A stretch of DNA of 64,000 bases from Streptomyces sindenensis (GTDB lineage Bacteria > Actinomycetota > Actinomycetes > Streptomycetales > Streptomycetaceae). A program made the position numbers and the translations under genes. The stretch is from positions 54,064-118,063 of the forward strand of contig NZ_BMSG01000023.1 of NCBI RefSeq assembly GCF_014649035.1, given 5' to 3'. Below the pieces are notes generated by a model. That model worked only from the letters and a program-made list of their open reading frames with translations. It searched no databases and was not told where the DNA came from. The first letter of the stretch is position 1; the number at the start of each line of letters is the position of its first letter. Of the stretch, positions 17,162 through 24,452 are shown piece after piece.

Positions 17162-17632
17162 ATGACTGAGAGTTCCCAGCGCAACAACCCCAGCGGCGGT
17201 TCGGGCGACAAGTCCCTCGGCAAGCGCGGCGGCGGTGACCCCGGGACCCGGGGCCGCACCACCATCGCCGACGGCGTCGTCGAGAAGATCGCCGGAATGG
17301 CGGCACGCGACGTCGGTGGCGTTCACGCCATGGGCAGCGGACTGTCACGGACGTTCGGCGCGGTCCGTGACCGGGTCCCCGGCGGCGGCAAGTCCGTCAC
17401 CCGCGGGGTGAAGGCGGAGGTCGGCGAGTCGCAGGCGGCCCTCGACCTGGAGATCGTCGTCGACTACGGCGTCTCCATCGCCGATGTGGCCCGCGACGTC
17501 CGCGAGAACGTCGTCGCCGCGGTGGAACGTATGACCGGTCTCGAAGTCGTCGAGGTCAACATCGCGGTCAGCGACGTCAAGCTGCCCGACGAGGAGGACG
17601 ACGAGGACGAGACCGGACAGCGGGTCCAGTAA
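17162..17632 (+). CDS. Asp23/Gls24 family envelope stress response protein
   Basis: A 156-residue member of the alkaline-shock (Asp23/Gls24) family. The N-terminal 35 residues are Ser/Gly/Lys-rich and disordered. The domain starts at TTIADGVVEKIAGMAARDVGGVHAMG and continues through LDLEIVVDYGVSIADVARDVRENV to MTGLEVVEVNIAVSDVKLP, followed by an acidic tail (EEDDEDE). In Staphylococcus Asp23 is tethered to the membrane by AmaP, and an AmaP homologue lies four genes downstream here. ATG 17162 is preceded by a GAAGGGAAG purine stretch. Confidence 0.9.
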   Translation: MTESSQRNNPSGGSGDKSLGKRGGGDPGTRGRTTIADGVVEKIAGMAARDVGGVHAMGSGLSRTFGAVRDRVPGGGKSVTRGVKAEVGESQAALDLEIVVDYGVSIADVARDVRENVVAAVERMTGLEVVEVNIAVSDVKLPDEEDDEDETGQRVQ

Positions 17633-17678
17633 CCCCTTCCGTACCTTCCGTCGCACGGCAGTTGAGGAGAGAGACACG

Positions 17679-17870
17679 ATGAGCATGGCTGTCGCCGGTC
17701 TGCTGGCCGGCATGGCGCTCGGGTTCGCCGGATACTTCGGCGGTTTCGGAGCCTTCGTACTGGTGGCCGCGCTGGGCGCGATCGGCTTCATCGCCGGCCG
17801 CTTCCTGGACGGTGACCTGGAGCCCGGCGACTTCTTCCGGAGTCGCGAGCGCGGCGACCGGCGACGGTGA
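17679..17870 (+). CDS. Small membrane protein in the Asp23 cluster
   Basis: A 63-residue protein with two closely spaced hydrophobic, Gly/Ala-rich segments (about 3-22 and 25-42) and a charged C-terminus (DGDLEPGDFFRSRERGDRRR). AGGAGAG lies 8-9 nt before ATG 17679. It overlaps the next gene (GTGA), so is cotranscribed. It resembles small glycine-zipper membrane proteins that accompany Asp23 genes in actinobacteria. Confidence 0.82.
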   Translation: MSMAVAGLLAGMALGFAGYFGGFGAFVLVAALGAIGFIAGRFLDGDLEPGDFFRSRERGDRRR

Positions 17871-18217
17871 CGGCGGTGACCGGCCGGGTCGCCGCCGCCG
17901 AACGGGGCGAGACCCGGATCGCCGACCGCGTCGTCGCCAAGATCGCCGCACAGGCGGCGAAGGAAGCCGTCGGGGAACCGCCCGCAGAGGGGGCGTCCCC
18001 GCGTGCCACGGTCACCGTGCACCGCGACGCCGCCCGGGTCCGGGTCAGCCTGGAGCTCGGCTACCCCAGCGACATCGGCAGCCAGTGCGGTGCCGTACGC
18101 CGCCGGGTCGCCCAGCGGGTCAAGGCGCTGGCCGGCATGGAGGTGCCCGAAGTGGCCGTCCAGGTCGAACGGCTGCACCCCGCCGGAGCGAACGCCGCAC
18201 ACGGGAGGATCCGATGA
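17867..18217 (+). CDS. Second Asp23/Gls24 family protein
   Basis: A 116-residue Asp23/Gls24 domain: RGETRIADRVVAKIAAQAAKEAVG is the family opening, and VTVHRDAARVRVSLELGYPSDIGSQ and MEVPEVAVQVERLHP complete it. It is almost all domain, without the long disordered N-terminus of the first copy. GTG 17867 overlaps the previous stop and its own stop overlaps the next start (ATGA). Confidence 0.87.
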   Translation: MTAVTGRVAAAERGETRIADRVVAKIAAQAAKEAVGEPPAEGASPRATVTVHRDAARVRVSLELGYPSDIGSQCGAVRRRVAQRVKALAGMEVPEVAVQVERLHPAGANAAHGRIR

Positions 18218-18894
18218 CCGATCCCGGCGAACCGACCGGCTCCACCCGGCGGATGCCCACCGTGGAGCAGAGCGACGACGCGCACACCCCCGCCCCGGAC
18301 GCGCCGGCCGACGCCCGCGAACCGGTCCCCACCCTGGAACGGGGCGACGGCCGGGCCGGCCGCTTCTGGTCCGCGCGCCGGGTCCCGGCCGCCCTGCTGG
18401 CCCTCGTGCTCCTCGGCGCGGCCGGACTGCTCCTCTACGACATCGCCGCCGTACGGGCCGATCACCCGGCCATGCAGTGGCGGCGCTCCCTCGCCGACGG
18501 GCTGGCCGAACAGCGCCTGGACGACACCCCCGTGCTCGTCGGAGCCGGGGTGGCCGCGGCGATCGGTCTCTGGCTGGTCCTGCTGGCCCTCACCCCCGGA
18601 CTGCGTGACCTGCTGCCGATGCGCCGCGACCGCGCCGACATCCGGGCCGGACTCGACCGCACCGCCGCGGCCCTCGTCCTGCGGGACCGGGCCGTGGAGG
18701 TGCCCGGTGTGCAGTCCGTACGGGTCAGGATGGGACGGCGGAAGGCGAAGGTGCGGGCGCTCTCGCACTTCCGGGAGCTCGACGACGTGAAGACCGACCT
18801 GGACGCCGTGCTGGAGGAGGCCGTCCGGGAACTGGGCCTGGCCAGGCCGCCGGCCCTCTCCGTCCATGTGCACCGACCGGCGAAGAAGGGATGA
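18214..18894 (+). CDS. DUF6286-type membrane protein of the Asp23 cluster
   Basis: A 226-residue protein: a disordered, acidic/Pro-rich N-terminus (about 1-50), two transmembrane segments (about 65-85 and 108-130), and a C-terminal soluble domain (VPGVQSVRVRMGRRKAKVRALSHF) that resembles the paired domain of AmaP-like anchors. Overlaps both neighbours by 4 nt. Role inferred from context: a membrane partner for the Asp23 proteins. Confidence 0.8.
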   Translation: MTDPGEPTGSTRRMPTVEQSDDAHTPAPDAPADAREPVPTLERGDGRAGRFWSARRVPAALLALVLLGAAGLLLYDIAAVRADHPAMQWRRSLADGLAEQRLDDTPVLVGAGVAAAIGLWLVLLALTPGLRDLLPMRRDRADIRAGLDRTAAALVLRDRAVEVPGVQSVRVRMGRRKAKVRALSHFRELDDVKTDLDAVLEEAVRELGLARPPALSVHVHRPAKKG

Positions 18895-19481
18895 GCCGTA
18901 TGCGCTCCACCGTCAACCGGGTCCTGCTGGCCCTGGCCGGGCTGGTGCTGGTCGTCGTCGGCGGAGCCGTGCTCGCCACCGGACTCGGCGCGTCCGTACC
19001 GGCCTGGTGGCCCTGGGACGGCGGACACGACGTCCTGCTCAGCGTGGCCGACCGGCACCGCTGGCGGGACGAGGGCTGGTGGTGGCCGACGGTGATCGCC
19101 GTCCTCGCCGTCCTCGTGGTCCTCGCCCTGTGGTGGTTCTTCGCCCAGCTCCGGCGCGGCCGGCTCACCGAGGTCCTGGTGGACAGCGGCGACGGCGAAG
19201 GGGCCCAGCTGCGGGGCCGGGCCCTGGAGGGCGTGCTCGCCGCGGAGGCGGGCGAACTGGACGGAGTGGCTCGCGCCCAGGCGATGCTGACCGGCCGCCG
19301 CCGCACCGAGCCCCGGGCCCGGCTCCGACTGCTGATGGAGCCGCACGCGGCCCCGCTCGGAACGCTGAACGCGGTCGCGGACGGGGCGCTGGCGCACGCC
19401 CGTGTCTCGGCCGGTCTCGACGAGCTTCCCGCCGAGGTGCGCCTCAAGGCCGTCAAGCACCGCGCGGAGCGGGTGTCCTGA
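18891..19481 (+). CDS. amaP: AmaP-like alkaline shock membrane anchor protein
   Basis: A 196-residue protein with two transmembrane helices (about 9-31 and 63-84) separated by a Trp-rich extracellular loop (PAWWPWDGG), then a cytoplasmic domain ending LPAEVRLKAVKHRAERVS. The layout matches AmaP, which anchors Asp23 at the membrane in Firmicutes. ATGA overlap with the preceding gene. It is the last gene of a five-gene operon, 34 bp from the convergent SDR gene. Confidence 0.82.
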   Translation: MSRMRSTVNRVLLALAGLVLVVVGGAVLATGLGASVPAWWPWDGGHDVLLSVADRHRWRDEGWWWPTVIAVLAVLVVLALWWFFAQLRRGRLTEVLVDSGDGEGAQLRGRALEGVLAAEAGELDGVARAQAMLTGRRRTEPRARLRLLMEPHAAPLGTLNAVADGALAHARVSAGLDELPAEVRLKAVKHRAERVS

Positions 19482-19514
19482 CGGCCCCGGAGACGTACGG
19501 ACGGGGGCGCGGAC

Positions 19515-20270
19515 TCAGAAGCCGTGCCGGTACCCGCCGTCGACCGGGACCATGATGCCCGTGAGGTACGAGGCGGCGGGGGAGAGGAGGAAGGCCGCGG
19601 TCTTCCCGAACTCCTCCGGCGTCCCGTAGCGCCGCAGCGGGATCCTGGCCTCGTTCGCGGCGCGGGCGGCCTCCGCGTCGCCGGAGAGCGCGTCCAGCTC
19701 GCGGACCCGGTCGGTGTCGATCCGGGCGGGCAGCACGCCCACCACCCGGATGCCGCGCGGGCCCAGCTCGTCGGCGAGCGACTTGGCGAAACCGGCGAGA
19801 CCGGGGCGCAGCCCGTTGGAGATGGTCAGCCCCGCGATCGGCTCATGGACCGACCCGGAGAGCACGAAGCCGATCACCCCGCCCTCGCCGAGCGCGGCCG
19901 CCGCAGTCCGGGCCAGCCGTACCGCCCCCAGGAACACTGTCTCGAACGCCGTCTGCCACTGGTCGTCCGTGTTGTCCGCGAGAAAGCCGGGGGCGGGTCC
20001 GCCGACGCTGACGAGGATGCCGTCGAGCCGCCCGAAACGCTCCCGGGCCGTGTCCACCAGGCGCTGGGCGGCGCTCGGGTCGGCGTTGTCGGCGGCCAGC
20101 CCCAGCACGTCCCCGCCCAGCTCGGCGGCGGCCTCCTCGACGGACTTCTCGTCCCGGCCGGTGATGATCACCTTCGCGCCGTCGGCGGCCAGCGCCCGGG
20201 CCGTGGCGTTGCCGAGGCCCCGGGTCGCTCCGGTGACGATGTAGACGCGGTCCCTCAATCCAAGATCCAT
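19515..20270 (-). CDS. Short-chain dehydrogenase/reductase family protein
   Basis: A 251-residue SDR. The Rossmann signature VTGATRGLGNATA is at about 11-23, and PVDGGY marks the C-terminal end. Where classical SDRs carry Tyr-x-x-x-Lys the sequence reads TISNGLRPGLAGFAKSL, so the catalytic Tyr is absent; a known SDR subgroup shares this Ser-Asn-x-x-Arg pattern. It may bind NAD(P)H with altered chemistry. It starts at ATG 20270, 4 bp after the GH15 stop, and is probably cotranscribed with it. Confidence 0.87.
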   Translation of the reverse strand: MDLGLRDRVYIVTGATRGLGNATARALAADGAKVIITGRDEKSVEEAAAELGGDVLGLAADNADPSAAQRLVDTARERFGRLDGILVSVGGPAPGFLADNTDDQWQTAFETVFLGAVRLARTAAAALGEGGVIGFVLSGSVHEPIAGLTISNGLRPGLAGFAKSLADELGPRGIRVVGVLPARIDTDRVRELDALSGDAEAARAANEARIPLRRYGTPEEFGKTAAFLLSPAASYLTGIMVPVDGGYRHGF

Positions 20271-20274
20271 GGCC

Positions 20275-22068
20275 CTATCCTGCCGGGTCGTCCCCGGCCA
20301 GGTCGACAGCGGAGTTCACCAGTCCGATATGGCTGAAGGCCTGCGGGAAGTTGCCGAGCTGCCGCCCCGCCGCCACGTCGTACTCCTCCGCCAGCAGCCC
20401 CATGTCGTTGCGCAGCTCCAGCAGGTGCTCGAACAGCTCCCGCGCGTCGTCCGGCCTGCCGATCCGCTGCAACGCGTCCACCAGCCAGAACGAGCAGGCG
20501 AGGAAGGCCCCCTCGTCGCCGGGCAGTCCGTCCACACTGGCGCCCTCGGTGCTGTAGCGCCGGACCAGCCCGTCACTGCCCAGCTCGGCGCGGACCGCGT
20601 CGACCGTGCCGATCACCCGGGGGTCGTCGGGCGGCAGGAACCCGGTCCGCACGATGAGCAGCGTCGCAGCGTCCAGCTCCCGTGACCCGTAGGACTGGGT
20701 GAAGGTGTTCCGCTCGGGGTCGTACCCCTTCTCGCAGACCTCGGCGTGCACCGCGTCCCGCATCGCCCGCCAGCGGTCCGCGTCGCCGGGCAGCTCCGGG
20801 TTCTCCTCCAGTGAGCGCACCGCCCGGTCGGCAGCGACCCAGGCCATCACCTTGGAGTGCACGAAGTGCCGCCGCGCGCCGCGGATCTCCCACAGCCCCT
20901 CGTCCGGCTCGCGCCAGGTCGACTCCAGGAAGCCGAGCAGGCTGAGCTGGAGGTTCCAGGCGTGCGGCTTGTCGTGGAGCCCGGCGACGCGGGCGAGGCG
21001 GAGCGCGTCGATGACCTCGCCGTACACATCGAGCTGACGCTGCCGCACCGCCGCGTTCCCGGTCCGCACGGGACGGGAGTGCTCGTACCCGGCGAGCCAG
21101 GGCAGCTCCATCTCGGGGAGCCGGCGTTCGCCCGCCAGCCCGTACATGATCTGGAGGTCGGCCGGATCTCCCGCGACGGCGCGCAGCAGCCAGTCCCGCC
21201 AGGCCTCCGCCTCCGCCAGATAACCGGCCGAGACCATCGCCCCGAGGGTCAGCGTCGCGTCCCGCAGCCAGCAGAAGCGGTAGTCCCAGTTCCGTACGCC
21301 GCCGATCTCCTCCGGCAGGGAAGTGGTCGGGGCCGCCACGATGCCGCCGGTCGGGGCGTACGTCAGCGCCTTGAGCGTGATCAGCGAACGCAGCACGGCG
21401 TCGCGGTAGGGCCCCTCGTACGTGCACCGCTCGGTCCACTTCGCCCAGTCGTGCAGGGTGTGCTTCAGCGCCTTGTGCGGGTCGATCAGCTTCGGGCGCG
21501 GCGAGTGCGAGGGGTGCCAGGTCAGCACGAAGGCGACGCTCTCTCCCTCGGCGACGGTGAACGAGGAGCAGGTGCTGAACTGCTGGCCCCATGTCTTGAC
21601 CGGCGGTTCGCTGCGCAGCCACACGGAGTCGGGCCCCGCGATCGCGACCCGGTGGCCGTGGGACTTGCGGACCCAGGGCACCACGGACCCGAAGTCGAAG
21701 CGCAGCCGCAGCACCGAACTCATGTCGACCGTGCCGCTGACGCCCTCCACGATCCGCATGAGGTCCGGGGTGCTGTCGCGCTGCGGCATGAAGTCGATGA
21801 CCTTCACCGTGCCGGTCCGCGTCTCCCAGTACGTCTCCAGGACCAGGGAGTCCTTCACGTAGGCGCGCCGGGTGCAGACGTCCGAGGGGCCCGCTCCCTT
21901 GGGCGCGACGCGCCAGTGGCCGTTCTCCTCGGTGCCGAGCAGGGCGGCGAAGCAGGCGCCGGAATCGAAGCGGGGCAGGCAGAGCCAGTCGACGGAACCG
22001 TTCCTGCCGACGAGCGCGGCGGTCTGGAGATCGCCGATCAGGGCGTAGTCCTCGATGCGTGGGGTCAC
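20275..22068 (-). CDS. Glycoside hydrolase family 15 protein (trehalase/glucoamylase-like)
   Basis: A 597-residue GH15 protein. The N-terminal beta-sandwich begins RIEDYALIGDLQTAALVGRNGSVDWLCLPRFDS, the family opening seen in mycobacterial trehalases. The (alpha/alpha)6 barrel contains GGVRNWDYRFCWLRDA and LQIMYGLAGERRLPE, where catalytic acids are expected. No signal peptide, so it is cytoplasmic and more likely acts on intracellular trehalose or glucans than on external starch. GTG 22068 is chosen because it immediately precedes the family motif; the frame extends to 22272 without homology. Confidence 0.9.
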   Translation of the reverse strand: MTPRIEDYALIGDLQTAALVGRNGSVDWLCLPRFDSGACFAALLGTEENGHWRVAPKGAGPSDVCTRRAYVKDSLVLETYWETRTGTVKVIDFMPQRDSTPDLMRIVEGVSGTVDMSSVLRLRFDFGSVVPWVRKSHGHRVAIAGPDSVWLRSEPPVKTWGQQFSTCSSFTVAEGESVAFVLTWHPSHSPRPKLIDPHKALKHTLHDWAKWTERCTYEGPYRDAVLRSLITLKALTYAPTGGIVAAPTTSLPEEIGGVRNWDYRFCWLRDATLTLGAMVSAGYLAEAEAWRDWLLRAVAGDPADLQIMYGLAGERRLPEMELPWLAGYEHSRPVRTGNAAVRQRQLDVYGEVIDALRLARVAGLHDKPHAWNLQLSLLGFLESTWREPDEGLWEIRGARRHFVHSKVMAWVAADRAVRSLEENPELPGDADRWRAMRDAVHAEVCEKGYDPERNTFTQSYGSRELDAATLLIVRTGFLPPDDPRVIGTVDAVRAELGSDGLVRRYSTEGASVDGLPGDEGAFLACSFWLVDALQRIGRPDDARELFEHLLELRNDMGLLAEEYDVAAGRQLGNFPQAFSHIGLVNSAVDLAGDDPAG

Positions 22069-22136
22069 GCCAGGCGTTTTCCCGAACCGGGCGGTTGTCA
22101 ACCAGCCGATATCGCCCGAGAGGTGTGCCTCGTGTC

Positions 22137-22940
22137 TCAGGCGCTCGCCGGTTCGGGCTGCTCGGAGGCGTCGGCCGTGGCGTTCGAGGCCGCGGCCTCC
22201 TCGCGGTCCCGCTTCTCCCGGCGTACGAGAATGATCCAGCCGACCGGGACGGCGGCGACGAACAGCCACCACTGGACGGCGTAGGCCATGTGCGGCCCGA
22301 TCGAGCTGTCGTCGGGGCGGGCGATCTGCTCGGGCAGGTCACCCGAAGGCACCGGCCCGGTCTGCTCGATGTATCCGCCGAGGACCTTCCGGGACAGCAG
22401 CTGGGACTGCTGCTCGCTGTTGATCAGCATGACCTGCCGCTCCGGCAGCCCCGCCAGGTCCTTGATGCCGCTGCTGCCGGTCGTCTCGTCCGCCTTCAGA
22501 CGGCCGGTGACGGTCACTTCGCCCCGGGGCGCGGGCGGCACGTCGGGGAAGGAGGTCTGGTTCGGCGCGGCCGGGACCCAGCCCCGGTTGACCAGCACCG
22601 TGCCGCCGTCCCTGAGGTCCAGCGGGGTCAGGACGTGCACGCCGATGCGGTCGTCGTCCGAGGTCCGGCGGCGGACGACCACCTCGTGCCCGGTGTCGAA
22701 CGTGCCCGTCGCGGTGACCGTCCGCCAGTAGTCCGACCGGGGGACGGTGTGCCCGGCGGAGGTGAGGTCGGTGACCGGGACCGGCTGGGCGTCGAGGTTC
22801 CGTGAGATCAGCGCGTTCTGCTCGACCCGGTGCTCGTGCTTGTGGAACTGCCAGAAACCCAGCTCGATCATCGTCGGGATCAGCGCGAGGCCGAGCAGGG
22901 TGAGGATCACCCACTGCCGGGTCAACAGGAAGCGGTACAC
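22137..22940 (-). CDS. SURF1 family protein
   Basis: SURF1 proteins assist assembly of haem-copper cytochrome oxidase. This 267-residue protein has an N-terminal transmembrane segment right after the start (YRFLLTRQWVILTLLGLALIPTMIELGFWQ), a periplasmic domain (YWRTVTATGTFDT, VLVNRGWVPA) and a C-terminal transmembrane segment with MAYAVQWWLFVAAVPVGW. GTG 22940 is preferred over the TTG at 22955. The C-terminal cytoplasmic tail is charged. Confidence 0.9.
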   Translation of the reverse strand: MYRFLLTRQWVILTLLGLALIPTMIELGFWQFHKHEHRVEQNALISRNLDAQPVPVTDLTSAGHTVPRSDYWRTVTATGTFDTGHEVVVRRRTSDDDRIGVHVLTPLDLRDGGTVLVNRGWVPAAPNQTSFPDVPPAPRGEVTVTGRLKADETTGSSGIKDLAGLPERQVMLINSEQQSQLLSRKVLGGYIEQTGPVPSGDLPEQIARPDDSSIGPHMAYAVQWWLFVAAVPVGWIILVRREKRDREEAAASNATADASEQPEPASA

Positions 22941-23018
22941 CCCATGACCGTACAACCGGGGTCATGGGGTGCGGCACTCAGGGGTGCTGCCGGGCAAGCC
23001 CGACCATGAGATGATCCG

Positions 23019-23252
23019 TCACACTTTGTCCACGATGCCCGCCTTCCCTTCGGCGCGGGCGCAGTGGGCGCCGCAGTACCAGTGCCCGTCGGCCTCGACG
23101 CCCTGCCCGATCACCTGGACCCGGCAGTGCTCGCAGATCGGCGCCATGCGGTGGATGGCGCAGGAGAAGCAGTCGAAGACGTGCACCGCGCCCTGCGCGT
23201 GCACCTCGAAGGACATGCCGTAGTCGTTTCCGCAAACCTCACAACGTGCCAT
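23019..23252 (-). CDS. Small cysteine-rich zinc-binding-like protein
   Basis: A 77-residue protein with CEVCGNDYG at the N-terminus, FDCFSCAIHRMAPICEHC in the middle and HWYCGAHCAR near the end. The nine Cys and several His in CxxC pairs imply one or more bound zinc or other metal ions. It resembles small actinobacterial 'prokaryotic metallothionein-like' or LIM-like proteins. Function unknown. Confidence 0.82.
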   Translation of the reverse strand: MARCEVCGNDYGMSFEVHAQGAVHVFDCFSCAIHRMAPICEHCRVQVIGQGVEADGHWYCGAHCARAEGKAGIVDKV

Positions 23253-23315
23253 GCGCCACAGGGTGGGACGCCGGGCGGCCCCGGGCGAGCGGCTGACGGG
23301 CGAGTCGTGCCCGGT

Positions 23316-24341
23316 TCACTCCGATGACGCGGTCGACTCCGGGGGCGGCGGGGACGCCTGCTGCGGAAGGACGGCCCCGTCGGCGGGGGCCACATCACGC
23401 AGCAGATGGGTGAAGGCGCTCTCCTCCAGGATCGGCGTGCCGAAGGACTTGGCCTTCTGCGTCTTGGAGGTGGCCGCGTCCGGATCGTTGGTCACCAGCA
23501 GGCTGGTCAGCCGCGACACGCTGGTCGCCACATGGAGACCGGCCTCGATCGCCCGGTCCTCCAGCAGCTCCCGGTCGACCGAGGTGTCCCCGGAGAAGGC
23601 CACCCGCATCCCCTGCTTGAGCGGCTTCTCCTTCTCGTACCGCCCCGGATTGGGATACGGGCAGGCCGGCCGCTTGCGCGAGGGCCGCCAGCTGTTCGGC
23701 TGCCGCGTGGTCCGGTACCCGACGCGCGGGGTGACGGGGGAGTCGGACCACTCGGTCAGCGGCCGGCACTCCAGCAACGGCAGCCGCACCCCGCCCCGGG
23801 CCGCCGCGTGCAGGCTCGGCCGGAACGCCTCGGCCAGCACCCGTGCGTCGTCCAGGGCGTGGTGGGCCTGCTGCTGGACGACCCCGAAGTGCGCGGCGAG
23901 GGAGGCCAGCTTGTGGTTGGGCAGCGGCAACCGCAACTCCTTGGCCAGCGCGATCGTGCACAGCCGCTGCTCGACCGGGGCGACCACCGAGGCCCGGGCG
24001 TACTCCCGGGCGATCATCGACCAGTCGAAGGCCGCGTTGTGCGCCACGAGCACCCGGTCCGCGAGCCGCGCGGACAACTCCTCGGCCACCTCGGGGAAGA
24101 GCGGCGCACCTTCGAGCACATCACTCGTCAGACCGTGGATCCAGACGGGCCCGGGATCGCGCTCCGGGTTGACCAGCGTGTACCAGTGGTCCTCGACGTT
24201 GCCCAGGGCGTCCAGCCGGTAGACGGCGGCGGAGATGATCCGGTCGTCGCGGGCGAGGCCGGTGGTCTCCACGTCGACGACCGCGTACCCCTGGGGGTAG
24301 GCGGTCGGCCACGGTGCGGCTGTCTGGCGGTCGTCGAGCAT
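23316..24341 (-). CDS. DEDDh 3'-5' exonuclease with C-terminal BRCT domain
   Basis: A 341-residue DnaQ-like exonuclease. ExoI is VVDVETTGLA (D-x-E) near residue 21, ExoII is VLVAHNAAFDWSMI, and ExoIII is HHALDDARVLAE, so all DEDDh acids are present. A basic middle region leads to a BRCT domain (MRVAFSGDTSVDRELLEDRAIEAG, TSLLVTNDPDAATSKTQKAK). The combination suggests proofreading or DNA-repair recruitment outside the replicative polymerase. ATG 24341 is used; a TTG 12 nt upstream is also possible. Confidence 0.9.
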   Translation of the reverse strand: MLDDRQTAAPWPTAYPQGYAVVDVETTGLARDDRIISAAVYRLDALGNVEDHWYTLVNPERDPGPVWIHGLTSDVLEGAPLFPEVAEELSARLADRVLVAHNAAFDWSMIAREYARASVVAPVEQRLCTIALAKELRLPLPNHKLASLAAHFGVVQQQAHHALDDARVLAEAFRPSLHAAARGGVRLPLLECRPLTEWSDSPVTPRVGYRTTRQPNSWRPSRKRPACPYPNPGRYEKEKPLKQGMRVAFSGDTSVDRELLEDRAIEAGLHVATSVSRLTSLLVTNDPDAATSKTQKAKSFGTPILEESAFTHLLRDVAPADGAVLPQQASPPPPESTASSE

Positions 24342-24452
24342 GGTCACAGACAATACGGGCCGCGACTGACAGTTCCCTATTCGGCCGGGGGGGGCCGGGC
24401 CCCGAGCGGTGGGGCGGAATCACAACTCCGTTCCCCGCCCGCCGCCTTCGGG

